From: Bacteroidales bacterium
GTDB lineage: Bacteria > Bacteroidota > Bacteroidia > Bacteroidales > Marinilabiliaceae
Length of the DNA: 32,026 nucleotides
Assembly (NCBI GenBank): GCA_004552385.1
Contig: SFOL01000009.1
Span: forward strand, 1 to 32,026
Reading direction: 5' to 3'
Positions 24,801 to 32,026 of the stretch are shown here, one piece after another. Each line of letters begins with the position of its first letter. Within the stretch, counting starts at the first letter, position 1. Made by a program: the position numbers and the translations under genes. The notes under the pieces are model-generated. The model was not told the DNA's origin and did no database searches. It saw only the letters and a program-made list of their open reading frames with translations.

Positions 24801-25494
24801 TGAGGCCGCCCGGCGCGTAGGGCGGTATGTTTCCGTGGCGGCCCGATTGTCTGTCATGACGTTGGGGCTCGTTCTGCTCGGTCTCTTCTTGCAGGTCGTG
24901 GCCTACAAGTTCGTGCCCGTGGTCGACACGCCTTTCATGCGTACGCTCGCTTGCAAGAACCATGTGGATGTGAATCAGCGCTGGGTGCCCCTCTCTCAAA
25001 TATCCAAGGCCATGCCTCTCGCTGTCGTCTCGTCAGAAGACAACCTGTTCACCAAACACCACGGCTTCAGCTGGAATGCCATTAAGGCCGCGGCGGTCCA
25101 CAATGCCAAGGCCAAGCGCATTCACGGAGCCAGCACTATCAGCCAGCAGACCGCCAAGAACGTCTTTTTGTGGAACGACCGCTCTTGGGTGCGCAAGGGC
25201 TTCGAGGCCGTCGTCACGCTTATGATTGAGACCGTCTGGGGCAAGGAGCGGATTATGGAGGTCTACCTCAATGTCGTGGAGTTCGGGCCGGGTGTCTATG
25301 GCGCCGAGGCGGCCGCACGGAAATTTTTCCACCATTCGGCCAAGACGCTCTCGCCCGACGAGGCGGCTCTCCTGGCGGCGGTTATGCCTAACCCTGTCAG
25401 GCTCAAGGTCTCATCGCCTTCTCCCTACGTACTCCGCCGACAGGCCAAAATACGCTCATTGATGCGTAAGATCGGTGCGGTCCGGTTCGAGTAG
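24784..25494 (+). CDS. mtgA: Monofunctional biosynthetic peptidoglycan transglycosylase
   Basis: A 236-residue GT51 enzyme that polymerises lipid II into glycan strands at the outer face of the inner membrane. An N-terminal membrane segment lies at about 22-42. GT51 motifs are SSEDNLFTKHHGF (83-95, catalytic Glu85), GASTISQQTAKNVFLW (115-130), KERIMEVYLNVVEFG (154-168) and GVYGAEAAARKFF (170-182). No transpeptidase domain follows, and the length is normal for MtgA. The gene begins with ATGATG inside the 3' end of the LRR gene (17-bp overlap), so the two are translationally coupled. Its stop is 13 bp from the convergent DUF5103 stop. Confidence 0.95.
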   Translation: MMKKSSEAARRVGRYVSVAARLSVMTLGLVLLGLFLQVVAYKFVPVVDTPFMRTLACKNHVDVNQRWVPLSQISKAMPLAVVSSEDNLFTKHHGFSWNAIKAAAVHNAKAKRIHGASTISQQTAKNVFLWNDRSWVRKGFEAVVTLMIETVWGKERIMEVYLNVVEFGPGVYGAEAAARKFFHHSAKTLSPDEAALLAAVMPNPVRLKVSSPSPYVLRRQAKIRSLMRKIGAVRFE

Positions 25495-25507
25495 GGTGGG
25501 GGCGGGC

Positions 25508-26824
25508 TTACATTACGAAGTCGTTACGGGTCTTGAGCGTATTGTGCCTCCTCATTGCCACCAGGTGGTCGTAAGTCTCCCCGGGACGTCTTGCGTATAC
25601 CGCTATGTAATAGTCGTTTTCCGTGTCACCGTAGCACCCCTCCGTGACTTCTGTCTGCGGGGCGCGCGTCTCGCCAATCTTTCTTGATGCGTAAAGGTAG
25701 TTGTGCAGCCCCTGTTTCACCAGGTGCTGGCCGGTGAATGTCATGCTCCTCGGGTCGGGCGTCAGCCTGTTGCCCGCCGACGGCTCCCAACCTGTGGCGT
25801 CGCCAAGCACGTACACCTCACCGTTGCCCAGCAGTGCCGGGTCCTCTGGCGCAAATGTGTAGTGAGCCATCCCGTAGTCTGCCACAACCTCTGCCGCCCC
25901 GTCTCGCCTGTCTCTCGTCTCCACCCAGCTGCCGCCGTTAAAGTCCTCCCGGTAGGTGTAGGCGCGCGGGGTGTTGTCCGTCGCCATCGTGTAGTGGTAC
26001 ATCGGGGTCACGTATTCCACCCTGCTGCCCGATATTCCCGGCAGCCTTATGCTGCGCGTGTCCAGCCATCTCCACTCCGTCCCGCCGCAAAAGGAGAACT
26101 CGCTCTGGCTCTGATAGACAATCTCGTCGCGCCTCACGAATGTGGGACCGTCCGCCTTCCGCAAATCGTCTATCCTCTTGTTTTGCCACACGGCCACCGT
26201 CATCTGCGTCTCGGGCGAACTTATGCCGTGGTCTGGCCATATCACCGCGAGCTCGACGTCTTGGGTTGACTCCTTGCGCTCCACCCTGCTCGCCACGCCG
26301 CACAGCTCCTCGCTCATCCACATCGGGACTCTCACAAGCATCGCGTCGTCACGCGTCCTCCGCACCTCTATCATGTAGTTACCCGACGCCATAAGCGGCG
26401 CAGTCGATATCGTCAGCTCATAGTGGGCGTAAGCCGTGGTCGTGTTGAATGACATTGAGCACTCTTCTTCGTCATATATCCTGTTAAAGCCATCCATGTA
26501 CTCCATCTCCATCAGGTCGCTCGGCTGCCAGTCCGCATTGCAGTGTGCGAAGCTGTAATACAGGCTCTCTGTGTTGCCGCCTATCACGTCAAACGAGAGG
26601 ATGAGACGCTCCGCCGCGCCCAGGTGGCACACCACGCACCCCGGGACCGTCGTCTCGCGCCTGTCTTGCGCGGCCTCATGTCTGAACTCCACCGTGGCCA
26701 CGCCCGAAGCCTCATATGCCACACCTTCGCCGCGCCCGGTGCCCGAGGCGGTCGCGGGTATATTTATAATGAGTGCGGACAATGAGCAATTAAAGAAAAT
26801 TTTCTTTAAATATTCGGTTTTCAT
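25508..26824 (-). CDS. DUF5103 protein (type IX secretion plug family)
   Basis: A 438-residue protein of the DUF5103 family. A hydrophobic N-terminus (FNCSLSALIINIPATASG) looks like a signal peptide. Family signatures follow: ESLYYSFAHCNADWQPSDLM (86-105), YMDGFNRIYDEE, NTTTAYAHYELTIS, then a long beta-rich region with YHYTMATDNTPRAYTYREDF and, near the end, GDATGWEPSAGNRL and YDHLVAMRRHNTLK. The family includes the Plug protein that caps the SprA translocon in Flavobacterium, but DUF5103 genes also occur in Bacteroidales without known type IX secretion. The open frame extends upstream to 27091, but I chose ATG 26822-26824 because it begins the signal peptide. Its 3' end faces mtgA. Confidence 0.85.
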   Translation of the reverse strand: MKTEYLKKIFFNCSLSALIINIPATASGTGRGEGVAYEASGVATVEFRHEAAQDRRETTVPGCVVCHLGAAERLILSFDVIGGNTESLYYSFAHCNADWQPSDLMEMEYMDGFNRIYDEEECSMSFNTTTAYAHYELTISTAPLMASGNYMIEVRRTRDDAMLVRVPMWMSEELCGVASRVERKESTQDVELAVIWPDHGISSPETQMTVAVWQNKRIDDLRKADGPTFVRRDEIVYQSQSEFSFCGGTEWRWLDTRSIRLPGISGSRVEYVTPMYHYTMATDNTPRAYTYREDFNGGSWVETRDRRDGAAEVVADYGMAHYTFAPEDPALLGNGEVYVLGDATGWEPSAGNRLTPDPRSMTFTGQHLVKQGLHNYLYASRKIGETRAPQTEVTEGCYGDTENDYYIAVYARRPGETYDHLVAMRRHNTLKTRNDFVM

Positions 26825-27108
26825 TTCAATTATCGTTTTCTTTGCAAGGTGAACAAAACCCCTCGGCGATTGCACTACAGGCCTATTGCGTTCGCCGGTC
26901 GTCTTATGAAAACCAATTGCGATGCGCATCACAAATGTAAGAACTATGTTGGTCGGATGCAACTGCAGCCTGTCCACGTTCTTGAAGCCCATGGGCGGCG
27001 ATGCGCCACGCCCACACATATCGTGAGCCGCGCCTCTTGGCCTTGCGCCGAGGGGGGCGGCTCTCGCCCGATTTGTAACCGTAAAAAACAAACATTCATC
27101 TCTTAAAA
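26825..27108. other. Divergent intergenic region upstream of nqrA
   Basis: This 284-bp stretch separates the DUF5103 gene from nqrA. I see no convincing promoter match: CCGATTTG at 27068-27075 keeps the TTTG half and lies 22 bp after CTTG (27042-27045), a possible weak nqr promoter. A small hairpin (TGGGCG/CGCCCA) lies near 26991-27014. No gene is supported here. Confidence 0.4.
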
Positions 27109-28452
27109 ATGTCTGACGTAATCAAACTGAGGAACGGCCTTGACATACGCCTTAAGGGTAAAGCCGAAACGGTGTATGGGCAGGCGTCCGAGCCCGAGCT
27201 TTACGCCATCAAGCCTACCGACTTCTGGGGCCTCAAGCCCAAGATGGCGGTCAAGGAGGGTGACGCAGTCCAGGCCGGGGATGTGCTTTTCTTTGATAAG
27301 CAGAGTCCCGAAATCAAATTCGTCTCGCCTGTCTCTGGCGAGGTCTCCGCTATCGTCCGAGGCGCAAGGCGTGCCATCCAGGCCGTCGTCGTCAAGGCTT
27401 CGGCCGCGCCCGCGCCTGTCGAGGTGGGCAAGCTCGACGTCGCCTCTGCTTCGCGCGAGCAAATTATCGAGAAGCTCCTTGCAACGGGCGCATGGACCTA
27501 TTTCCGTCAGCGCCCTTACAATGTCATCGCCAACCCCGCGGCTGACCACAAGGCTGTTTTCATCTCCACGTTCGACACCGCGCCCCTCGCGCCCGACTAT
27601 GACCACATCATCCGTGGCAATGAGCAGGCTTTCCAAGACGGCGTCAATGTCCTCGCCAAGATCGCTCCCGTTTTCGTCGGGACGTCGGCCAAGGCTGCAT
27701 CCAAGGCTTTCTCCAATGTCAAGAACGCCACCGTCACGGCTTTCGCAGGCAAACACCCCGCGGGATGCGTCGGCGTGCAGATCAACCGCGTCCAGCCCAT
27801 CAACGCTGGCGAGACTGTACTCACCATCCAGCCCCAGGAGGTCGTAGCCATAGGCAAGATCTTCGCCGAGGGCAAGCTCGACTTCGCGCGCGTCATTGTT
27901 CTTGACGGCTCCGAGGTCCGCAAGCCGGCCTATTACCGGACTACGCTCGGCGCGCAGCTCTCCAACATCCTCTCCGGCAATATCAATGAGGACAACACAC
28001 GTATCATCTCCGGCAACGTCCTCACGGGCACCAAGGTCCAGAAAGACGGCTTCCTCGGCTACTATGACAGCCAGGTGACCGTCATCCCCGAGGGCAACAA
28101 GCCTGAGTTCTTCGGATGGATCACACCAAGCCTGAATAAGTTCTCCGCAAGCCGCACCCTCTTCTCTTGGCTCATGCCGAACAAGGAGTTCACGCTCGAC
28201 ACCAACACGCATGGCGAGCCCAGGGCCATCGTCGTCAGCGGCGAGATGGAGGCAGTCATGCCCATGGACATCTACCCGGAGCACCTCATTAAGGCCATCC
28301 TCGCCAAGGACATCGACAAGATGATCGAACTCGGAATATACGAGGTCGTCGAGGAGGATATGGCTCTCTGTGAGTTCGTCTCAACGTCTAAGCTCCCGGT
28401 CCAGAAGATTCTCCGCAACGGCCTCGCGCTGATGATGGAGGAGGTTGGATAG
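27109..28452 (+). CDS. nqrA: Na+-translocating NADH:quinone oxidoreductase subunit A
   Basis: A 447-residue peripheral subunit on the cytoplasmic face of Na+-NQR. It opens with the family signature IKLRNGLDIRLKGKAE and carries a lipoyl-like fold at about 35-100 (GLKPKMAVKEGDAVQAGDVL, FVSPVSGEVSAIVRGARRA). The middle has TGAWTYFRQRPYNVIANP and FISTFDTAPLAPDYD, and later TVLTIQPQEVVAIGKIFAEG and VLTGTKVQKDGFLGYYD. NqrA has no cofactor of its own and is linked to quinone binding. ATG at 27109; the 91-bp gap to nqrB is the longest in the operon. Confidence 0.97.
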   Translation: MSDVIKLRNGLDIRLKGKAETVYGQASEPELYAIKPTDFWGLKPKMAVKEGDAVQAGDVLFFDKQSPEIKFVSPVSGEVSAIVRGARRAIQAVVVKASAAPAPVEVGKLDVASASREQIIEKLLATGAWTYFRQRPYNVIANPAADHKAVFISTFDTAPLAPDYDHIIRGNEQAFQDGVNVLAKIAPVFVGTSAKAASKAFSNVKNATVTAFAGKHPAGCVGVQINRVQPINAGETVLTIQPQEVVAIGKIFAEGKLDFARVIVLDGSEVRKPAYYRTTLGAQLSNILSGNINEDNTRIISGNVLTGTKVQKDGFLGYYDSQVTVIPEGNKPEFFGWITPSLNKFSASRTLFSWLMPNKEFTLDTNTHGEPRAIVVSGEMEAVMPMDIYPEHLIKAILAKDIDKMIELGIYEVVEEDMALCEFVSTSKLPVQKILRNGLALMMEEVG

Positions 28453-28543
28453 CGTCTTGAACCTTTTGTTTTTAGTCGTTAAGCTTACAACTGTTAACTT
28501 TCAGCCCGGCCAAACAGGCCGCGGCCATTAACTCATCTGTATT

Positions 28544-29695
28544 TTGAAAGCGTTACGTAATTATTTAGATAACGTGAAGCCCAACTTCGAGAAGGGTGGC
28601 AAATACGAGAAGTTCCATTCGACCTTCGAGGCCTTTGAGAGTTTCTTGTTCGCTCCTGCCACCACCAACGAGGGCGGCGTTCACGTGCGCGACGGCGTTG
28701 ACCTCAAGAGGGTCATCTCCATGGTCATCCTCGCGCTCATTCCGGCCACCATCTTTGGCATCTGGAACACTGGTTACCAGAGCTTCACGCATGCGGGTGT
28801 CGTCGATGCTTCCACTCTCGACTGCTTCCTCCATGGCCTCTACGTATTCCTCCCCATGGTCATCGTCTCCTATGTCGTTGGCCTCGGTATCGAGTTCGCC
28901 ACGGCGCAGATCCGCGGTGAGCAGGTCAACGAGGGCTTCCTCGCCACCGGCCTCCTCATCCCGCTCGTACTGCCGGCAGGAGTGCCCCTCTGGATGGTGG
29001 CTGTGGCCACGGCATTCTCCGTCATTTTCGCCAAGGAGGTCTTTGGTGGCACTGGCATGAACATCTGGAACCCCGCACTCATCGCGCGCGCCTTCCTCTT
29101 CTTCGCCTATCCGTCCAAGATGTCCGGCGACGCCGTTTGGTACTATGGCGTAAATGCCGCTGATGGTGCCGACGCTGTGACCGGGGCCACCGCGCTCTCG
29201 CAGGCTGCTGCCCACATCTACACGCCGTTCACCGACGCCTTCCTCGGAGTCATGCCTGGCTCCATCGGCGAGACCTCGGCGCTCTGCATCCTCCTCGGCG
29301 GCCTCTTCCTGCTCTTCACCGGCGTGGCCAGCTGGAAGGTCATGTTCTCCGTATTCGTCGGCGGCGCCCTCACGGCCTACGGCTTCAACATGTTTGGCCC
29401 CGAGACTGGAATCGCGCAGCTGCCTTGGTATGACCATCTGGTCTACGGCGGCTTCTGCTTCGGCGCTGTCTTCATGGCCACCGACCCCGTCACATCGTGC
29501 CGCACCGAGTGCGGCAAATATATCTATGGCTTGCTCATCGGCTTCGTGGCCATCGTGGTGCGCGTACTCAACCCCGGCTACCCCGAGGGCATGATGCTCG
29601 CTATCCTCTTCATGAACACTATGGCTCCGCTCATTGACTACATCATCGTCGAGACCAATGTCAGCCGTAGGAAGAAACGTGCAATAGCAAAATAA
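28544..29695 (+). CDS. nqrB: Na+-NQR subunit B, TTG start
   Basis: A 383-residue inner-membrane subunit with about 10 membrane helices. The covalent FMN site is the DAVTGAT motif, with Thr216 in TGAT (213-216). Other family stretches are NYLDNVKPNFEKGGK near the start, TGMNIWNPALIARAFLFFAYP (first part at 170-189), and FMATDPVTSCRTECGKYIYG. The frame has an in-frame TAA at 28529-28531 and no ATG before residue 60, so translation must begin at a non-ATG codon; TTG 28544-28546 gives the usual family N-terminus MKALRNYLD. The 11-bp gap to nqrC fits one operon. It accepts electrons from NqrC's FMN and passes them through riboflavin to quinone. Confidence 0.95.
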   Translation: MKALRNYLDNVKPNFEKGGKYEKFHSTFEAFESFLFAPATTNEGGVHVRDGVDLKRVISMVILALIPATIFGIWNTGYQSFTHAGVVDASTLDCFLHGLYVFLPMVIVSYVVGLGIEFATAQIRGEQVNEGFLATGLLIPLVLPAGVPLWMVAVATAFSVIFAKEVFGGTGMNIWNPALIARAFLFFAYPSKMSGDAVWYYGVNAADGADAVTGATALSQAAAHIYTPFTDAFLGVMPGSIGETSALCILLGGLFLLFTGVASWKVMFSVFVGGALTAYGFNMFGPETGIAQLPWYDHLVYGGFCFGAVFMATDPVTSCRTECGKYIYGLLIGFVAIVVRVLNPGYPEGMMLAILFMNTMAPLIDYIIVETNVSRRKKRAIAK

Positions 29696-29706
29696 CCAAG
29701 ACGAAA

Positions 29707-30405
29707 ATGGCAAACGAACAAAAGAAAGGCTTGTCTACCAATAGCAACGCCTATACGCTGATCTATGCGGCGGTACTCGTCGTCATCGTCGCCTTCCTCC
29801 TCTCCTTCGTGTCCAGCACGCTGCATGAGAGGCAGCTGGCCAATGAGAAGATTGACAAGAAGTCCCAGATCCTCGCGGCCATCAACGTCGTGGACCAGGC
29901 CGATGTCGAGGCTGCATATTCCAAATATGTCAAGGAGGCCATCGTCATCAATGAGCATGGGCAGGTAGCCGAGGGTGACGGCTTCGATGTTGACTTCGGC
30001 AAGAAAACTGACAAGGACCACCTTCCACTCTACAAGTGTGAGGTCGACGGCGCGGTCAAGTACATCATCCCCGTCAAGGGTAACGGTCTTTGGGGCCCCA
30101 TCTGGGGCTACGTGGGCCTCAATGATGACAAGAGCACCGTCTACGGCATCTACTTCAACCACGAGGGCGAGACCCCGGGCCTCGGCGCCGAGATTGTCAC
30201 CAATGGTTTCCGTGAGCCTTTCAAAGGCAAACACATCAAGAACGCCGCTGGTGAGGTCGTCTCCATCGCCGTGGTCAAGAAAGGCATTAAGGTTGAGGGG
30301 CAGGATCAGGTTGACGCCATCTCCGGCGGCACCATCACCTCCGTGGGCGTAAACGACATGCTCAAGAACAGCCTCAGTAGCTACAAGGAGTTTTTAACGA
30401 AGTAA
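29707..30405 (+). CDS. nqrC: Na+-NQR subunit C (covalent FMN)
   Basis: A 232-residue subunit anchored by one N-terminal helix (about 15-35) with a periplasmic FMN-binding domain. The flavinylation site is DAISGGT, with Thr209 in SGGT (206-209); the third position is Gly rather than the more usual Ala of SGAT. Upstream, GLWGPIWGYVGL and ETPGLGAEI are FMN-domain signatures. It sits 19 bp before nqrD. FMN transferase (ApbE) is required to load the flavin but is not encoded in this window. Confidence 0.96.
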   Translation: MANEQKKGLSTNSNAYTLIYAAVLVVIVAFLLSFVSSTLHERQLANEKIDKKSQILAAINVVDQADVEAAYSKYVKEAIVINEHGQVAEGDGFDVDFGKKTDKDHLPLYKCEVDGAVKYIIPVKGNGLWGPIWGYVGLNDDKSTVYGIYFNHEGETPGLGAEIVTNGFREPFKGKHIKNAAGEVVSIAVVKKGIKVEGQDQVDAISGGTITSVGVNDMLKNSLSSYKEFLTK

Positions 30406-30424
30406 TCCAAAAGGGTTTAAGAAT

Positions 30425-31060
30425 ATGAGCGAACTCTTTTCTAAGAAAAACAAGGAGGCCTTCACGCTGCCGTTGTCCAAAGACAACCCCGTGACCGTAC
30501 AGGTGCTTGGCATCTGCTCTGCGTTGGCTGTCACGGCTCAGCTCGAGCCCGCCATCGTCATGGGTCTCGCCGTCACTATCATCGTGGCGTTCTCCAATGT
30601 CATCATCTCGCTGATGCGCAACACTATTCCTACGCGCATCCGCATCATTGTCCAGCTGGTCGTCGTGGCGGCTCTCGTCACCATCGTCAACCAGGTGCTC
30701 AAGGCTTTCGCCTACAATGTGGCCCAGGCCCTCTCGGTCTACGTCGGCCTCATCATCACCAACTGCATCCTAATGGGTCGCCTCGAGGCTTTCGCCATGA
30801 CCAATAAGCCTTGGCCGTCGTTCCTTGACGGACTTGGCAACGGCCTCGGCTATGCCAAGATACTCGTCATCGTCGCGTTCTTCCGCGAGCTGCTCGGCTC
30901 CGGCACGATTTTCGGCGTCAACATCCTCAACTACGAGTGTGTCAAGAATGCCGGATATATGAACAACGGCATGATGCTCATGCCAGCCATGGCGCTCATC
31001 GTCGTCGCCTGCATAGTCTGGTGGCAGAGGGCTCATAACAAAGACCTTCAGGAAAAGTAA
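30425..31060 (+). CDS. nqrD: Na+-NQR subunit D
   Basis: A 211-residue integral membrane protein with about six helices, homologous to NqrE in inverted topology. Cys31 (QVLGICSALAVT) and Cys114 (ITNCILMGRLEAFAM) match the conserved cysteines that, with two from NqrE, hold the intramembrane iron-sulfur centre between the subunits. FLDGLGNGLGYAKIL is another family signature. It lies 19 bp after nqrC and 46 bp before nqrE. Confidence 0.96.
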   Translation: MSELFSKKNKEAFTLPLSKDNPVTVQVLGICSALAVTAQLEPAIVMGLAVTIIVAFSNVIISLMRNTIPTRIRIIVQLVVVAALVTIVNQVLKAFAYNVAQALSVYVGLIITNCILMGRLEAFAMTNKPWPSFLDGLGNGLGYAKILVIVAFFRELLGSGTIFGVNILNYECVKNAGYMNNGMMLMPAMALIVVACIVWWQRAHNKDLQEK

Positions 31061-31106
31061 ACCACGACGCGGCACTCGTGCCGCATAAGTCATCGAGATT
31101 AATTAA

Positions 31107-31739
31107 ATGGAAAACGCAAGTTTGTTAACCCTGTTTGTCCGCTCGGTTTTCGTGGACAACATGATTTTCGCGCTCTTCCTCGGCATGTGCTCCTACCTTG
31201 CCGTCTCCAAGAGCGTGAAGACCGCGCTGGGTCTCGGCATCGCCGTAATCTTCGTGTTGGCGGTGACGCTACCAATCAACTATCTGCTCCAGACCAAGGT
31301 CCTTGGCCCGGGCGCCATCGTTGAGGGTGTAGACCTCTCTTTCCTGAGCTTTATACTCTTCATCGCGGTCATCGCAGGCATTGTCCAGCTTGTCGAGATG
31401 TTCATTGAGAAGTTCAGCCCCGCGCTCTACTCGCAGCTCGGCATCTTCTTGCCACTTATCGCCGTCAACTGCGCCATCATGGGCGGATCGCTCTTCATGC
31501 AGCAGCGAATCGGCCTCGCCGCAGACGACCCTAAGTTCCTCGGCTCGATAGTCGACGCCCTCGTCTACGCTCTCGGCTCAGGCCTTGGCTGGCTCATCGC
31601 CATTGTCAGCTTTGCCGCCATACGCGAGAAGATGGCCTATAGCAACGTCCCTGCGGCTCTCAAGGGGCTCGGCATAGCGTTCATAACCGTGGGTCTCATG
31701 GCCATGTCTTTCATGTGCTTCTCCGGCCTCAAACTTTAA
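31107..31739 (+). CDS. nqrE: Na+-NQR subunit E
   Basis: A 210-residue integral membrane protein paired with NqrD. Cys28 (FALFLGMCSYLAVS) and Cys122 (LIAVNCAIMGGSLF) are the two expected iron-sulfur ligands. The N-terminus LFVRSVFVDNMIFALFLGMC and the loop GLGWLIAIVSFAAIREKM are typical. It is followed by nqrF after 21 bp. Confidence 0.97.
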   Translation: MENASLLTLFVRSVFVDNMIFALFLGMCSYLAVSKSVKTALGLGIAVIFVLAVTLPINYLLQTKVLGPGAIVEGVDLSFLSFILFIAVIAGIVQLVEMFIEKFSPALYSQLGIFLPLIAVNCAIMGGSLFMQQRIGLAADDPKFLGSIVDALVYALGSGLGWLIAIVSFAAIREKMAYSNVPAALKGLGIAFITVGLMAMSFMCFSGLKL

Positions 31740-31760
31740 TATTGAAAAAGAAATATCGGA

Positions 31761-32026
31761 ATGGACACAAATTTGATATTGGCGAGCATCGGGGTATTCC
31801 TCGTGATCATCATGCTCCTCGTCGTCATTCTGTTGGTGGCCAAGCGTTTCCTCGTCTCTTCGGGCAACGTCACCATCACCATCAATGACAAGGACAAGCT
31901 CGAGGTTGAGTCGGGCAACTCGCTCCTTTCCACCCTCACCAGCAACGGTGTCTTCCTCCCATCCGCATGTGGTGGCAAGGGCTCTTGCGGTCAGTGCAAG
32001 TGCCAGGTTCTCGAGGGTGGCGGAGA
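31761..32026 (+). CDS. nqrF: Na+-NQR subunit F, N-terminal part only
   Basis: The first 88 residues of the NADH-oxidising subunit, cut by the right edge. One N-terminal membrane helix (about 6-27) is followed by a plant-type [2Fe-2S] ferredoxin domain; PSACGGKGSCGQCKCQV gives three of four cluster cysteines (Cys70, Cys76, Cys79). The fourth cysteine and the FAD/NADH domain lie outside. ATG at 31761. It completes the nqrABCDEF order. Confidence 0.95.
   Translation, partial: MDTNLILASIGVFLVIIMLLVVILLVAKRFLVSSGNVTITINDKDKLEVESGNSLLSTLTSNGVFLPSACGGKGSCGQCKCQVLEGGG

Noticed and set aside
23571..24857. 428-codon open frame antisense to the LRR gene
   Set aside because: It arises from the repeated LRR codons read backwards; no signal peptide or domain.
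26825..27091. N-terminal extension of the DUF5103 gene
   Set aside because: The extra 89 residues are basic and low in family pattern, and would bury the signal peptide that begins at 26824.
27103..28284. Long open frame antisense to nqrA, 393 codons
   Set aside because: It is a mirror of the strong codon bias in nqrA and has no family pattern; nqrA is certain.
28565..29713. Long open frame antisense to nqrB, 382 codons
   Set aside because: Composition (Glu/Asp/Gly/His-rich) is that of a reversed biased gene; nqrB is certain.

Overview
This 32 kb window looks like ordinary chromosome from a fairly GC-rich member of the Bacteroidales; Muribaculaceae would fit, but I cannot place it to family from sequence alone. 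The signs are a Na+-translocating NQR operon, Bacteroidota-specific families (DUF3078, DUF5103, a PorE-like TPR/propeller/OmpA protein, a BspA-type leucine-rich-repeat protein), Bacteroidota-style promoter elements (TAnnTTTG) ahead of several genes, and few recognisable Shine-Dalgarno sites. I saw no tRNA, rRNA, insertion sequence, phage gene or CRISPR array.

Layout, left to right. Positions 1-2571 (minus strand) hold a CPA1 cation/proton antiporter, a HAD phosphatase and the start of a DUF3078 protein that runs off the left edge. A divergent gene (2812-4017, +) encodes a SotB-type sugar efflux transporter and ends at a perfect 16-bp hairpin terminator. From 11055 down to 4170 on the minus strand lie seven tightly packed genes: CaCA-type Na+/Ca2+ exchanger, dapB, lepB, a LepB paralogue that has lost its catalytic residues, a lipoprotein resembling flavin reductases, a LysM glucosaminidase, and an NlpC/P60 peptidase. 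Most of these act on peptidoglycan or protein export. A membrane-anchored GH25 lysozyme (11133-12008, +) is divergent from this cluster. A bidirectional terminator separates it from a PorE-like protein and recG (both minus).

From 16345 on: a secreted protein of unknown function (+), an AraC regulator (minus) divergent from an HlyD/ABC-2/ABC-2 efflux set (+), a BspA-like LRR protein overlapping a monofunctional transglycosylase mtgA (+), and a DUF5103 protein (minus, the family of the type IX secretion plug). The last 5 kb is nqrABCDE plus the beginning of nqrF (+), the sodium-pumping NADH:quinone oxidoreductase. The Na+ gradient it makes could drive the CaCA exchanger; that link is inference.

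I did not find a convincing wholly new system. The most unusual items are the catalytically dead signal-peptidase paralogue kept translationally coupled to lepB, the flavin-reductase-like lipoprotein directly after it, the secreted protein with an acidic-then-Ser/Arg-rich tail, an efflux set without ATPase or outer-membrane channel, and an nqrB that can only start at a non-ATG codon.
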